From NCBI GenBank assembly GCA_963727845.1, contig CAVSHI010000001.1:558001-622000 (forward strand): 64,000 bases of DNA, read 5' to 3'. Source of the DNA: JBEKTW01 sp963727845 (GTDB taxonomy: Bacteria > Bacteroidota > Ignavibacteria > UBA10030 > SZUA-254). Shown in pieces: positions 35,834 to 45,369 of the stretch; the stretch's first letter is position 1, and each line of letters starts with the position of its first letter. The position numbers and the translations under genes are program-made. The notes beneath the pieces are model-generated. The model was not told the DNA's origin. It saw nothing but the letters and a program-made list of their open reading frames with translations, and searched no databases.

Positions 35834-38083
35834 ATGTCAGTCTTGAATCAGGATAAATATCAGAAGTCGGCGGTCATCCTTCTCCTGGTGGTTGCTGCAT
35901 TTGCCGCCTTTGCCCAGGTTCTTGATTGTGGTTTCATCAACTTCGATGACCCCGGGTACGTCACGAACAATGTTCATATTCGTGACGGCCTCTCTCCCAA
36001 AGCCATCCTGTGGTCGTTTACCTCGACAGCGCAATCGAACTGGCATCCGCTCACGTGGATATCCCATGCTCTCGATTGCTCGCTCTTTGGATTGAATCCG
36101 GCCTTTCATCATGCGATGAGTCTGTGCCTCCATCTCCTGAGCAGCATAGTACTTTTCCTGGTTCTGGACCGGGTAACCCGCGCACGATGGCAGAGTGCGT
36201 TCGTGGCGCTTGTGTTCGCGATCCATCCGCTTCACGTCGAATCGGTCGCCTGGATATCCGAACGGAAAGATGTCCTCAGTGGTCTGTTTTGGATGCTGAC
36301 TATCGGTGCGTACGCCCGATACCGGCGATCGCCGGGCGCTGGAAGCTACCTCCTCACTCTTGGTACGTTCGCGGCAGGATTATTGGCAAAACCGATGATG
36401 GTCACCTTGCCTTTTGTCCTTATTCTTCTGGACTATTGGCCATTCCGGATCATTCAACCCGCTTCCACGTCCTCAGTTTCCGGGAAGGCAACTCTGCGCA
36501 GACAGCTCCAACAAAGCGTCTACGAAAAAATTCCGTTCTTCGTGCTTTCGCTGGGATCGAGCGTCGTGACCTACATGGTCCAGCGGCAGGGGGGAAGCAT
36601 GGCCTCGTCGGATGCTCTCGCTTTTTCCGACCGCGCTGCAAATGCGCTGACTTCGTACGGCACGTACATCTGGAAGTCTCTTGTACCGACCGACCTCGCG
36701 ATTTTCTATCCTTATCCGGATGCCGGCGTACCCATGCGGGAGCTGGTGCTTGCTGTGGTTGTGCTGGCTGTTCTGACGATTATTGTCTGGAGAGAGAGGG
36801 TCAGGGCCCCGTATCTCATTGTCGGCTGGCTCTGGTTCCTCGGCACACTTGTCCCGGTCATAGGGCTCGTGCAGGTGGGTTTGCAAGCGATGGCAGATCG
36901 GTACATGTACCTGCCAATCATCGGATTGTCAATCATGGCAGCGTGGGGGGTTCCGGCTCTTGTACGGCAGGTGAAGATTTACCCGCAGATTCCGGGGGCC
37001 GCATTCACATTGATCGTCGTGGGCATGATTCTTGGGACGCGGGCGCAAGTCCCGTACTGGAGGGATAGCAGTACACTTTTTGAGCATGCCGTTGAAGTCA
37101 CGTCAGGCAACCATCTAGCTCTCAATAACCTTGGCGCAGCTTTGGCCGATTCGGGAAATCACGAGGGGGCCGTTAGACGAATCAGGGAAGCTCTGCGCCT
37201 CAGGCCGGATGAAATTCTCATTCACAAGAATCTAGCGCGTTCGTTGGCGGCGCTCGGAGAATTCCCGGAGGCGCTGGAGCAATATACATGGATTCTTACG
37301 CACGACCCTTCTGACCCCGTCCTCCAGGCGAGAGCCGCAGACATCCTCGCCGATCTCGGCAAGACGAACGAAGCTGTCGGTCACTACCTCGAGGCGATCC
37401 GCCTCGACCCCGCGGACGCCTTCTCCCATTGCAGGCTCGGTGAATTGTATGCGCAGGAGGGGAAATTCGAGGAGGCCCGGAACGAGTGCGGCATCGCACT
37501 GAAACTTAAGCAGACAAACTCCAAGGCTCACGATGTTCTCGGGATCATAGCGGGAAAACAGGGCAAGCTTGATGAAGCGGTAAAGGAATTTCTGGAAGCA
37601 ATTCGATGCGATTCATCGAATGCGGATGCCTACAACGACTTCGGAATTCTGTATAACCGGATGGGGAACGGTGACGAGGCCATGAGGATGTACGAAAGCG
37701 CAGTCCGGGTGAATCCTCTGCTCAGGAACGCACACTTCAATTTGGGCAGCGCACTTGCATCGCGCGGCCGGTTTGCTGAAGCGGAAACTCACTGGCTCAG
37801 GGCGGTCGAATTGAACCCCGCGGCGTCGGCAGACGCACGTGTAAACCTCGGCAAGCTCTATTCCATGCAGGGGAAGTCGAGCGAGGCGATAAGGCAATTG
37901 AAAGAGGCGCTACGCATCGACCCAAACAATTCTCAGGCGCACTACGCCATCGGCAATGTGCTTGTCCGTCAAGGCAACCTTGCAGAGGCAGAAGTGCATT
38001 ACACCGAGGTTTTACGGCTTGCGCCATCATTCAAGGCGGCACAAACCGCACTTGAAAAGCTACGGACGATGCAAAATCATTGA
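35834..38083 (+). CDS. TMTC-like membrane protein with TPR repeats (probable protein O-glycosyltransferase)
   Basis: 749 residues. About ten membrane helices in the first 390 residues carry the motifs of this family: NFDDPGYVTNNVHI in the first periplasmic loop (catalytic-type DD), SNWHPLTWISHALDCSLFG, HPLHVESVAWISERKDVLSG, and AKPMMVTLPFVLILLDYWPF. The C-terminal 350 residues are about ten TPR units (e.g. AEILADLGKTNEAVGHYLEA-type helices). Relatives (GT-C fold, PMT/TMTC) transfer sugars from a polyprenyl phosphate to protein. The start at 35834 is preferred since earlier in-frame ATGs give non-membrane, non-conserved sequence. Convergent with a DPM1-like gene that could make its lipid-linked donor. 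Confidence 0.82.
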   Translation: MSVLNQDKYQKSAVILLLVVAAFAAFAQVLDCGFINFDDPGYVTNNVHIRDGLSPKAILWSFTSTAQSNWHPLTWISHALDCSLFGLNPAFHHAMSLCLHLLSSIVLFLVLDRVTRARWQSAFVALVFAIHPLHVESVAWISERKDVLSGLFWMLTIGAYARYRRSPGAGSYLLTLGTFAAGLLAKPMMVTLPFVLILLDYWPFRIIQPASTSSVSGKATLRRQLQQSVYEKIPFFVLSLGSSVVTYMVQRQGGSMASSDALAFSDRAANALTSYGTYIWKSLVPTDLAIFYPYPDAGVPMRELVLAVVVLAVLTIIVWRERVRAPYLIVGWLWFLGTLVPVIGLVQVGLQAMADRYMYLPIIGLSIMAAWGVPALVRQVKIYPQIPGAAFTLIVVGMILGTRAQVPYWRDSSTLFEHAVEVTSGNHLALNNLGAALADSGNHEGAVRRIREALRLRPDEILIHKNLARSLAALGEFPEALEQYTWILTHDPSDPVLQARAADILADLGKTNEAVGHYLEAIRLDPADAFSHCRLGELYAQEGKFEEARNECGIALKLKQTNSKAHDVLGIIAGKQGKLDEAVKEFLEAIRCDSSNADAYNDFGILYNRMGNGDEAMRMYESAVRVNPLLRNAHFNLGSALASRGRFAEAETHWLRAVELNPAASADARVNLGKLYSMQGKSSEAIRQLKEALRIDPNNSQAHYAIGNVLVRQGNLAEAEVHYTEVLRLAPSFKAAQTALEKLRTMQNH

Positions 38084-38165
38084 CCCTCGGTGGGCAAGCG
38101 ATTTTCCCGGAGGTCTTAATCGCCATCGATTGCAAGATCGCCGATGCAATGAAGTAGTATATATT

Positions 38166-38879
38166 CTACGTTCTCCGGGTAAATAAATACTTCAGGGCAG
38201 TCATAACCGTCCCGATTCCATAACGGATGCTCCTGCCGAAATTGATGCTTGAGCTCTCCGGGAGATAGCGGACCGGTACCGGAATCTCGCCGATGCGAAA
38301 TCCTTTGGCGACGATTTGGAAGAGGACCTGGCTGTCGAAAACGAAATCGTCGGAGTTCTTCATAAAGTCAATGCTCTCCAGCACCTCTCTCTTGTACGCC
38401 CGCATGCCGGTGTGCCATTCCGACAGATTTTGACCTGTGACAATATTTTGAAATAAACTGAGGACGCGGTTTGCAAAGTACTTATACCTGGGCATACCGC
38501 CGGCCAGAGCCTCCTTGCGCGAACGGATCCGCGTTCCCAGCATAACATCAAAATAATCGTCAGAGATATAGTCGACGAAATACCGAATCAACCTGGGATC
38601 GTACTGGTAGTCGGGATGGAGCATCACGATAATGCCGGCTCCCCGTTCCAGGGCCAGCTGATAACATGTTTTCTGATTGCCGCCGTAGCCCGTGTTCTTT
38701 TCATGCCGGTGAACCGTCAGACCCAGGCGCCGGGCAACGGCGACCGTCTGGTCACTGCTGCAATCATCCACAAGAATCATTTCGTGAACGATGTCCTTCG
38801 GGACATCCATGACGGTTTGTTCGAGAGTTTTCTCCGCGAAGTATGCGGGGAACACGACGATGACCTTCAAATTCTTCAT
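38166..38879 (-). CDS. GT2 glycosyltransferase, DPM1-like
   Basis: 237 residues from the ATG preceded by a TTG-started extension. GT-A fold markers: VIVVFPAYFAEKTLEQTV, VDDCSSDQTVAVARRLG, NTGYGGNQKTCYQLALERGA, and the metal-binding LHPDYQYDP in place of DxD. The later WHTGMRAYKREVLE and DFVFDSQVLFQIVAKGFRIG motifs fit polyprenyl-phosphate hexosyltransferases. It probably charges a lipid phosphate with a sugar on the cytoplasmic face. No membrane helices. The converging neighbour is a lipid-dependent glycosyltransferase candidate. Confidence 0.88.
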   Translation of the reverse strand: MKNLKVIVVFPAYFAEKTLEQTVMDVPKDIVHEMILVDDCSSDQTVAVARRLGLTVHRHEKNTGYGGNQKTCYQLALERGAGIIVMLHPDYQYDPRLIRYFVDYISDDYFDVMLGTRIRSRKEALAGGMPRYKYFANRVLSLFQNIVTGQNLSEWHTGMRAYKREVLESIDFMKNSDDFVFDSQVLFQIVAKGFRIGEIPVPVRYLPESSSINFGRSIRYGIGTVMTALKYLFTRRT

Positions 38880-39221
38880 TTCTGAATGGAGAGTGGTTTT
38901 CTCTTGAGAGACCAATCGAAAGTACCAAACTGTGCGTTCAATGTCAACCCGGCGGGGAAAAACACTCCCACGATGTATTTTTGCGAGGGGTGTGCCCTAT
39001 TCTCCGGAATAGCCGTCTGCCTGTGACAAAACGGGAGCGGCGATTGTGAAGGCAAAGAGACCGATTTGCTTGCCTGATTATGAAGTTGGAAACTCGGGAA
39101 TTGCTTTCCTCGGCAGATAATCGGCGCTTTTTCCATTTTTCCCGCTATCGTCGTTCCCGGATTGGATATGCCAAACATTCGCAAAAAGTGACCACTATCA
39201 CACAAAAAAACATTCACTCTC

Positions 39222-39252
39222 TTGACTCTGTGCCGCCAATTCTCTACCTTTG
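39222..39252 (+). promoter_or_regulatory. Bacteroidota-type promoter for the 39.3 kb leader
   Basis: TTGACT at 39222-39227 and TACCTTTG at 39245-39252, with 20 bases between TTG and TAnnTTTG: an exact consensus match. Predicted start near 39259. Confidence 0.65.
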
Positions 39253-39297
39253 GGTCGATATTTGTCGGTACATTTAATAGGAGGCCGGTCCCGAAAA

Positions 39298-39327
39298 ATG
39301 GAATTTTTGAGGCCGTACCATTTCTGA
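39298..39327 (+). CDS. Possible leader peptide of 9 residues
   Basis: MEFLRPYHF, with AGGAGG at 39279-39284 (13-base spacing, long). It ends 22 bases before the terminator hairpin. A leader-peptide role in attenuation is possible but there is no run of a single regulatory codon. Low confidence. Confidence 0.25.
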   Translation: MEFLRPYHF

Positions 39328-39349
39328 AATTATGAGGTAATCTAAATCA

Positions 39350-39383
39350 GCCGAGTCCGAACATGACGCTCGGCGTTTTTTTT
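39350..39383 (+). terminator. Terminator in the leader of the hybrid kinase gene
   Basis: GCCGAG (39350-39355), 13-base loop, CTCGGC (39369-39374), G, then eight T. It lies 125 bases after the predicted start and 75 bases before the kinase ATG, so it would stop transcription before the gene: an attenuator, or the end of a small RNA. Confidence 0.7.
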
Positions 39384-39457
39384 AGTAGGATAAGCTTTCT
39401 TCTCCGAAGCATCTGTACGTTCTCGAACGTCCGTGGTCGAAGGCAGGAAGAAACGAA

Positions 39458-42400
39458 ATGAAGAGTGAACACATAGAGACATCAAGGTTAGCCGATGAGG
39501 TGCAGCCGTATCGGTTGCTGTTCGAATCAAACCCTCAACCGATGTGGGTATACGACCTCAACACACTTGCCTTCCTTGCGGTCAATGACGCTGCCGTAAG
39601 TCACTATGGATTTTCGAGGGATGAATTTCTTACAATGACGATCAGAGAGGTTCGACCTGAAGAAGACATCCCCCTGCTTGATGAAGCCGTAAAAAAAGGC
39701 ACAGGAGTATTACGGAAATCCGGCCCGTGGAGACACAGGAAGAAAGACGGCGAGATTATCGATGTGAGCCTTACAACCCACGATCTGAAGTTCGACGGCA
39801 AATCCGCGAGACTCGTTCTTATCGAGGACATCACAGAACGCAGGCGGGCGGAGGAGGCCTCATCGGAAAGCGAGAAACGGTTCCGTTCGTTGTTCGAGAA
39901 TATGGTCGAAGGGTTCGCCTACTGCCGGATCCTGTATGAAAACGGCAAGCCGGAGGACTTCATATATCTCCAGGTGAACAAAGCGTTCGAAAAATTGTCG
40001 GGGCTGAAGAACGTTGTCGGCAGAAAGGTCTCCGAAGTCATTCCCGGTTTCAAGGAATCCTCCCCCGCGTTATTCGATATGTATGGGAGAGTGGCATTGA
40101 CGGGCCGGCTGGAACGGATGGAAACCTACGTTGAAGCCTTGAAAATTTGGTTCTCGATTTCCGTCTATAGCACTGAAAAGGAGTACTTCATTGCCATCTT
40201 TGACAATATCAGCGACCGGAAGCGGGCGGAGAATGAATTACGCACGTTGTCGCGCGCAGTCAAGCAAAGCCCCGCCTCCATCGTTATCACGGACACGGCC
40301 GGCGCGATCGAATATGTTAATCCTGGATTTGAGCAGTTGACTGGATATTCTTTTGAGGAAGTGAAAGGGAAGAATCCACGTGTACTGAAAAGCGGAACGA
40401 CGACGCCGGAGGAATACAAGCGACTCTGGGATACGATCACTTCAGGCGGGGAATGGCGCGGAGAGTTTCGCAACAAGAAAAAGAACGGAGATATCTACTG
40501 GGAAAGTGCATCCATTTCACCCGTCACCGACGAGGCCGGAGTCATCACCCACTTTCTTGCCGTCAAGGAAGACATCACCGGGCTCAAGCAGGCTGACAGA
40601 GAACGGGAGGAGGTAATTTCCCTGTTGCGGGCCACGCTCCACTCGACGGCGGATGGTATTTTGGTGGTCGACCGGTCAGGGAAAATCACCGACTATAACG
40701 AACGGTTTACTCAATTGTGGCGCATCCCCGACTCCATCATGGCCTCGCATGATGACCTTCAGGCAATAAACTTTGTGCTTGAACAGTTGATTGACCCCGA
40801 AGAGTTTGTCGCGAAGGTCAATGAGCTATATTCGCATCCGGAGGAAGAAAGCTTCGATGTGCTGAGATTCAAGGACGGACGATGTTTCGAGCGCTATTCG
40901 CGCCCCCAGCGACTTCTGGGGAACCCGGCCGGGAGAGTCTGGAGTTTTCGCGATATCACGGAACGGAGGCGGGCGGAAGAATCCCTGAGGGAGTCCGAGG
41001 ACAAATTCCGTACTCTCGCCGAGCAGTCGCCCAACATGATCTTTATCAATAAGGGCGGAAAGGTGGTGTACGCGAATTCAAAATGCGTGGAAATCATGGG
41101 GTACACGAAAGAAGAATTCTACTCTTCCGATTTCAACTTCCTGAAGCTGACTGCACGCGAGGACATGGAAAAGGTAAAGGGAAATTTTGCCAGACATTTG
41201 AAAGGGGAAGAAGTCATTCCCTACGAATACTCCATCGTCACGAAGAGCGGAAAACAGATCGACGCGATCATCACGACGAAGCTGATACCCTATGAGCATG
41301 GAAGTGCCATTCTCGGCACTGTTACCGACATCGCTGAGCTGAAACGGTCGGAGGAAGCGCTGCGCAAATCCGAGGAGAAGTATCGTACGCTTTTTGAAGA
41401 GTCGAAGGATATGGTTTTCACGGCCGCCATCGAGGGGAAAATCCTGGATGTCAATCCTGCCGGGTTGAAGTTATTCGGTTATTCAAACAAGGAAGAAATG
41501 CAGAAGCTCGACCTCGCAGGAGCCCTCTATTGGAATCCGGAGGACCGCGGCAGTTTCATAGAACTCATGCAGCGCCAGGGTTTCGTGCAGGACTATGAAT
41601 TGGATTTGAAGACAAAAGACGGCAAGAGGATCACCGTTCTTGAAACCGCTACCGCGGTGCGAGATGACGGTGGAAATGTCGTGGCACACCGCGGCATCAT
41701 CCGGGACATCACGACGCAAAAACATCTCGAGAAGCAATTCCTGCGCGCCCAGAGGATGGAAAGCATCGGAACGCTGGCAGGCGGGATCGCGCATGACCTT
41801 AACAACGTGCTGGGGCCAATCGTCACGGCCATCGATGTACTCCAGGATAGACTTGAGGACGAGGGTAGCAAGCGGATTCTCGAAGCCCTTGCGGCCAGCG
41901 CCCAGCGGGGGGCGGAAATCGTGAATCAAATACTTGCCTTCGGGCGGGGTGTCGAGAGCAAACGCATTCTTTTCCAGCCCAAGCATATCATTCGGGAAAT
42001 TGAGAAAATGGTCCATGAGACCTTCCCGAAATCGATTCAAATGAAGACTATCGTTCCAAGAAATCTCTGGACTATCCTTGGAGACCCGACACAGATCCAT
42101 CAGGTGTTGTTGAATATCTGCGTCAACGCGAGAGATGCGATGCAGGAGGGTGGAGTCCTGACCGTCCTGGCCGAGAATTTTCATATCGATGAGTATCAGG
42201 CTAAGATGAATATTGAAGCGAGAGAAGGACCGTATGTTGTCGTAACGGTTGCCGACACCGGAACGGGTATCCCTCAAAATATCATGGATCAAATATTCGA
42301 CCCGTTTTTCACGACAAAAGAAATCGGGAAGGGAACAGGGCTTGGTCTGTCGACGGCGTTGGGCATCGTACGAAGTCACGGCGGATTCATCCATGTGTAC

Positions 42401-42871
42401 AGTGAGGAGGGGAAAGGAACAAGCTTCAAGGTTTACCTGCCGGCGCAGATGAAGGAGCAGGAAGCCGTTAAAGCCGAAGTGCGCCCGGAGCTTCCTCCGG
42501 GACGGGGCGAACTTATTCTTGTCGTCGATGACGAGGCATCCATCCGTGAAATAACAAAAGTGACGCTGGAGAACAACGGGTACAAGGTCATAACCGCAAA
42601 TGACGGCGTGGAGGCAGTGTCGAAGTATGCCAAAGATGAAGGCGCCATCAAGGCGATTATCATGGACATGGTGATGCCGGGGATGGACGGGATTGCTGCC
42701 ATCAAAGCCCTGCAACTGATGAAAGTAACGGCGAAGATCATTGCCACGAGTGGCGGTGCGGCAGGCGAGGGCATGACAATGAATTCGATTCCCGGGATGC
42801 ATGGTTTTTTTAAGAAACCCTACACGACGGAGGTTCTGCTCACCACACTGCGTCACGTGCTCGATACCTGA
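39458..42871 (+). CDS. Cytoplasmic hybrid histidine kinase with six PAS domains
   Basis: 1137 residues, no membrane helix. Six PAS domains in series (about 15-130, 145-255, 262-385, 395-510, 525-640, 650-765). HisKA follows with His779 in GTLAGGIAHDLNNVLG, HATPase_c (NARDAMQEG; DTGTGIPQNIMDQIFDPFFT, then GTGLGLSTALGIV), and a C-terminal receiver with Asp1070 in IIMDMVMPGMDG and Lys in FFKKPYTT. AGGAAG lies seven bases before the ATG. No partner regulator is adjacent. Domain kinship with the kinase at 17896-20447 is clear. Confidence 0.93.
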   Translation: MKSEHIETSRLADEVQPYRLLFESNPQPMWVYDLNTLAFLAVNDAAVSHYGFSRDEFLTMTIREVRPEEDIPLLDEAVKKGTGVLRKSGPWRHRKKDGEIIDVSLTTHDLKFDGKSARLVLIEDITERRRAEEASSESEKRFRSLFENMVEGFAYCRILYENGKPEDFIYLQVNKAFEKLSGLKNVVGRKVSEVIPGFKESSPALFDMYGRVALTGRLERMETYVEALKIWFSISVYSTEKEYFIAIFDNISDRKRAENELRTLSRAVKQSPASIVITDTAGAIEYVNPGFEQLTGYSFEEVKGKNPRVLKSGTTTPEEYKRLWDTITSGGEWRGEFRNKKKNGDIYWESASISPVTDEAGVITHFLAVKEDITGLKQADREREEVISLLRATLHSTADGILVVDRSGKITDYNERFTQLWRIPDSIMASHDDLQAINFVLEQLIDPEEFVAKVNELYSHPEEESFDVLRFKDGRCFERYSRPQRLLGNPAGRVWSFRDITERRRAEESLRESEDKFRTLAEQSPNMIFINKGGKVVYANSKCVEIMGYTKEEFYSSDFNFLKLTAREDMEKVKGNFARHLKGEEVIPYEYSIVTKSGKQIDAIITTKLIPYEHGSAILGTVTDIAELKRSEEALRKSEEKYRTLFEESKDMVFTAAIEGKILDVNPAGLKLFGYSNKEEMQKLDLAGALYWNPEDRGSFIELMQRQGFVQDYELDLKTKDGKRITVLETATAVRDDGGNVVAHRGIIRDITTQKHLEKQFLRAQRMESIGTLAGGIAHDLNNVLGPIVTAIDVLQDRLEDEGSKRILEALAASAQRGAEIVNQILAFGRGVESKRILFQPKHIIREIEKMVHETFPKSIQMKTIVPRNLWTILGDPTQIHQVLLNICVNARDAMQEGGVLTVLAENFHIDEYQAKMNIEAREGPYVVVTVADTGTGIPQNIMDQIFDPFFTTKEIGKGTGLGLSTALGIVRSHGGFIHVYSEEGKGTSFKVYLPAQMKEQEAVKAEVRPELPPGRGELILVVDDEASIREITKVTLENNGYKVITANDGVEAVSKYAKDEGAIKAIIMDMVMPGMDGIAAIKALQLMKVTAKIIATSGGAAGEGMTMNSIPGMHGFFKKPYTTEVLLTTLRHVLDT

Positions 42872-42904
42872 CATGCCCCGATCTTCCCTCGTCGAATTTC
42901 AGAC

Positions 42905-43220
42905 TTGGGACAGCTGAGTTATTAAGTGATGTCTTGCAGAGATATAATTCTTAGTGAAAATTCTAAATCCGAATACCTAATATCTAAACAAATCCTAAAT
43001 CTCAATATCTAAATTCGAAAGCACCAACTCCTAGCATTTATACGAAGGCGTCCCCAAGATCAAGAAGCTTGATGTTTTGATTAGTGTTTGATTTTTGGAT
43101 TTAGCGCTTGTAACTTGTCCCGCTTCTGGATTCCGCTAGGTAGCGGGATTCTGAGAGGCGGAATTTAGTATTTCGGATTTCGTGTTTAGGATTTGTCCAT
43201 GATTTCGTGCTTCGGATTTT
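42905..43220. repeat. R3 low-complexity intergenic stretch, copy 3, with R5 motif
   Basis: Starts with GGGACAGCTGAGTTATTAA (R5; also GAGACAGCTGAATTATTAA at 2261 and a diverged form near 44817). It continues as degenerate units on both strands (CTAAATCCGAATACC, AAATCCTAAATCTC; later GGATTTAGCG, TTTCGGATTTCGTG). TCTGGATTCCGCTAGGTAGCGGGATTC-type hairpin (two parts) lies near 43125. No coding potential. Confidence 0.6.
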
Positions 43221-43299
43221 GGACGTTCGGACATTGTTAGGTTTCGAATTCCCCGATTTCTTCTGTCGCTCAAATTGCGGTCTTCCTTTCCCGTCCCGC

Positions 43300-43330
43300 T
43301 TGCAATTCCCCGTGCGGTTCGGTAAATTCG
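43300..43330 (+). promoter_or_regulatory. Promoter of the C45-family hydrolase gene
   Basis: TTG at 43300-43302, 20-base spacer, TAAATTCG at 43323-43330 (seven of eight positions of TAnnTTTG in pattern terms), giving a leader of about 18 bases that contains AGGAG. Confidence 0.5.
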
Positions 43331-43354
43331 TACCATCACACAGGAGATCCTATT

Positions 43355-44767
43355 ATGAAAAAGCGCTTACTGCTCGGCACATTCTTTCTTTTTGTCTGCA
43401 ATTTGCTGCTGAATGCACAGACGGCAAATTCGCTCACACCGGAACAACAATCGTGGCTCGCCAGGGCGAACCGGCATGAGAAAAATGGATGGATCTATCT
43501 CCACATCGAAGGTGCACCGAGAGAGCGAGGATTCCAGCATGGCTATCTCCTCTCCGGTGAGATCAAAGAGGCGTTCCGTATTTTGGGTGAGGAATGGAAA
43601 TACAAAAGTGCTCTCGAGTGGTCATGGTTTGTCGGGAAAGCAGGGGAGATACTGACGCCGAAAGTGGACACGGAGAATTTAGCCGAGCTCGACGGCATGG
43701 TTGAAGGCATGAAAGCGGCCGGCGTTTTGACAACACGGGATGAGCTTGTAGCTCTGAACGGCTATATGGAACTGATGTGGTACTGGTGGCCGCAGGTCAG
43801 AGACTCGATGAAAATCAATTCGCCCGAGCCGAAGAAACAGTCGTGCAGCTCGTTCATCGCGACGGGCAGCATGACTGCCGACGGCAAGATCGTGCTCGGA
43901 CACAATTCTATGGTCGGATACGCGGACCCCTTCTGTAACATTATTCTGGATATTTTGCCGGAGAAAGGGCATCGCATTCTTATGCAGGCGTTCACCGGTT
44001 TTATTCACAGCGGAACGGATTTCTTCGTCACCGATGCAGGCCTTGTCGGGTCGGAAACGACCATCGGTGGATTTTTTCCGTTCGATTCGAAAGGGGCTCC
44101 GGAATTTTCGCGCATGCGGCACGCAACTCAGTACGCGTCTTCGATCGATGAGTGGTGCGAAATGATGAAGAAGAATAACAACGGCGCTTACGCTAACGCC
44201 TGGCTCCTGGGAGACATCAAAACAAATGAAATTGCCCGGCTTGAACTGGGTTTGAAGTGTGTAGGATATGAAAAGAAGAAAGACGGTTATTTCGTCGGCT
44301 CGAATGTTCCGGAAGACGTAAAACTTCTTCGCTTTGAGACGAAGGCCGATGAGACGAATATTAAACACTCCTCCGTTGCCCGCCGGGTGCGATGGAAGCA
44401 ATTAATGAGAGAAAATGTCGGAAAGATTAACCTTGATCTCGCAAAGTCGTTTGAAGCCGACCACTATGATGCGTATCTGAAGACGAACGCTCTGAGCGGA
44501 AGGTCGCTCTGCGCCCACTACGAATTTGATCCGATGTTGTCGGGCTCGGATACTCCATTCGATCCGGGTGGAACGCTCGACGGCAAGGTCATTGATGCGA
44601 ACATGGCAAAACAGATGTCATTCGAGGCGCGCTGGGGTGCCGCGTGCGGATTGCCGTTCGATGCGAAGAAATTCCTGGAAGACCATCCGCAATTTGACTG
44701 GATGACCGGCATCCTGAAGGACCGGCCATCGCAGCCATGGACGGTGTTTAGTGTCGGAGAAAAATGA
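43355..44767 (+). CDS. Exported C45-family (acyl-CoA:6-APA acyltransferase-like) Ntn hydrolase
   Basis: 470 residues. Signal peptide at 1-21 (LLLGTFFLFVCNLLLNAQ). The mature part begins with the C45-type IHIEGAPRERGFQHGYLL-like block. The probable N-terminal nucleophile after autocleavage is Cys164 in KKQSCSSFIATG, followed by GKIVLGHNSMVGYADPF, the conserved substrate-pocket region. Relatives (C45 acyltransferases, phospholipase B-like proteins) hydrolyse amide bonds. The substrate is unknown. AGGAG lies eight bases upstream of the ATG. Confidence 0.82.
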   Translation: MKKRLLLGTFFLFVCNLLLNAQTANSLTPEQQSWLARANRHEKNGWIYLHIEGAPRERGFQHGYLLSGEIKEAFRILGEEWKYKSALEWSWFVGKAGEILTPKVDTENLAELDGMVEGMKAAGVLTTRDELVALNGYMELMWYWWPQVRDSMKINSPEPKKQSCSSFIATGSMTADGKIVLGHNSMVGYADPFCNIILDILPEKGHRILMQAFTGFIHSGTDFFVTDAGLVGSETTIGGFFPFDSKGAPEFSRMRHATQYASSIDEWCEMMKKNNNGAYANAWLLGDIKTNEIARLELGLKCVGYEKKKDGYFVGSNVPEDVKLLRFETKADETNIKHSSVARRVRWKQLMRENVGKINLDLAKSFEADHYDAYLKTNALSGRSLCAHYEFDPMLSGSDTPFDPGGTLDGKVIDANMAKQMSFEARWGAACGLPFDAKKFLEDHPQFDWMTGILKDRPSQPWTVFSVGEK

Positions 44768-44865
44768 TTCGGTAGGATTGGGGATTGAGGATTGTTGATT
44801 GTGGAATTCGGATTTGAGACATCTGAAGAATTAACTGTGGTCAGACATATAAGTAGAAGCCAATA

Positions 44866-44911
44866 CGTCATTCCCACACGTCTTAAGTGGGAATCCAGTC
44901 TCTGGACTGGG
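44866..44911. repeat. R4 hairpin repeat (CGTCATTCCC...GGGAATCCAG)
   Basis: CGTCATTCCCAC, eight-base loop, AAGTGGGAATCCAG, then CTCTGGACTGG. Same CGTCATTCC start as at 2358-2366 within the MITE-like element. Such units are common intergenic repeats. Confidence 0.55.
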
Positions 44912-44925
44912 GATCGAGGAGTTGG

Positions 44926-45369
44926 ATGAAAAAGTCGACTATCTGGACGATCTTTTTCGGCGGATCCGTTTTTGGATTTGTGCTCTGCTTCGTCATGCAA
45001 CAGGATGCGCCGGTGACATTAGCCCGGTTGGTACCGGCTGTGGCTTTTTGTGTCGCAATTTTTCTTCTACTATGGGTGGAAGAATGGACCCATGCTGAAC
45101 GCTTTGCCCGGTGGGAGATTATTCGCCGGCGGGGTAAGTGGTTTTTTATTGTATCCCGGTATGTTCTCTTGCGGGGACTGGTACTTATCATTGTGTATGA
45201 AGCCCCGGCATATTTCTCAACCGGTTTAAATGCCGTCGCATTGGTTTCCATCATCGTGCTCGTCGTTATCACCATTCTTGGACACCAGGAATGGACTGAT
45301 TGTGAGAACCAATATCGCATCGACGAACTCCGCAAATCGGCCGCTATCCTCAAGGCGATTCAGAACTAA
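44926..45369 (+). CDS. Hypothetical four-helix membrane protein
   Basis: 147 residues with hydrophobic segments near 7-24, 33-53, 75-96 and 103-122, and a soluble tail (RIDELRKSAAILKAIQN). No recognised family. The start at 44926 has GGAG five bases upstream; the longer frame from 44887 runs through a repeat. The coding pattern is normal for its neighbours. Location: inner membrane. Confidence 0.7.
   Translation: MKKSTIWTIFFGGSVFGFVLCFVMQQDAPVTLARLVPAVAFCVAIFLLLWVEEWTHAERFARWEIIRRRGKWFFIVSRYVLLRGLVLIIVYEAPAYFSTGLNAVALVSIIVLVVITILGHQEWTDCENQYRIDELRKSAAILKAIQN

Noticed and set aside
41483..42874. 463-codon antisense frame under the six-PAS kinase
   Set aside because: Lies entirely antisense to well-identified kinase domains; the same applies to long frames at 7455-8363, 11351-12397, 13666-14829, 16634-17719, 21659-22459 and 50684-51832.
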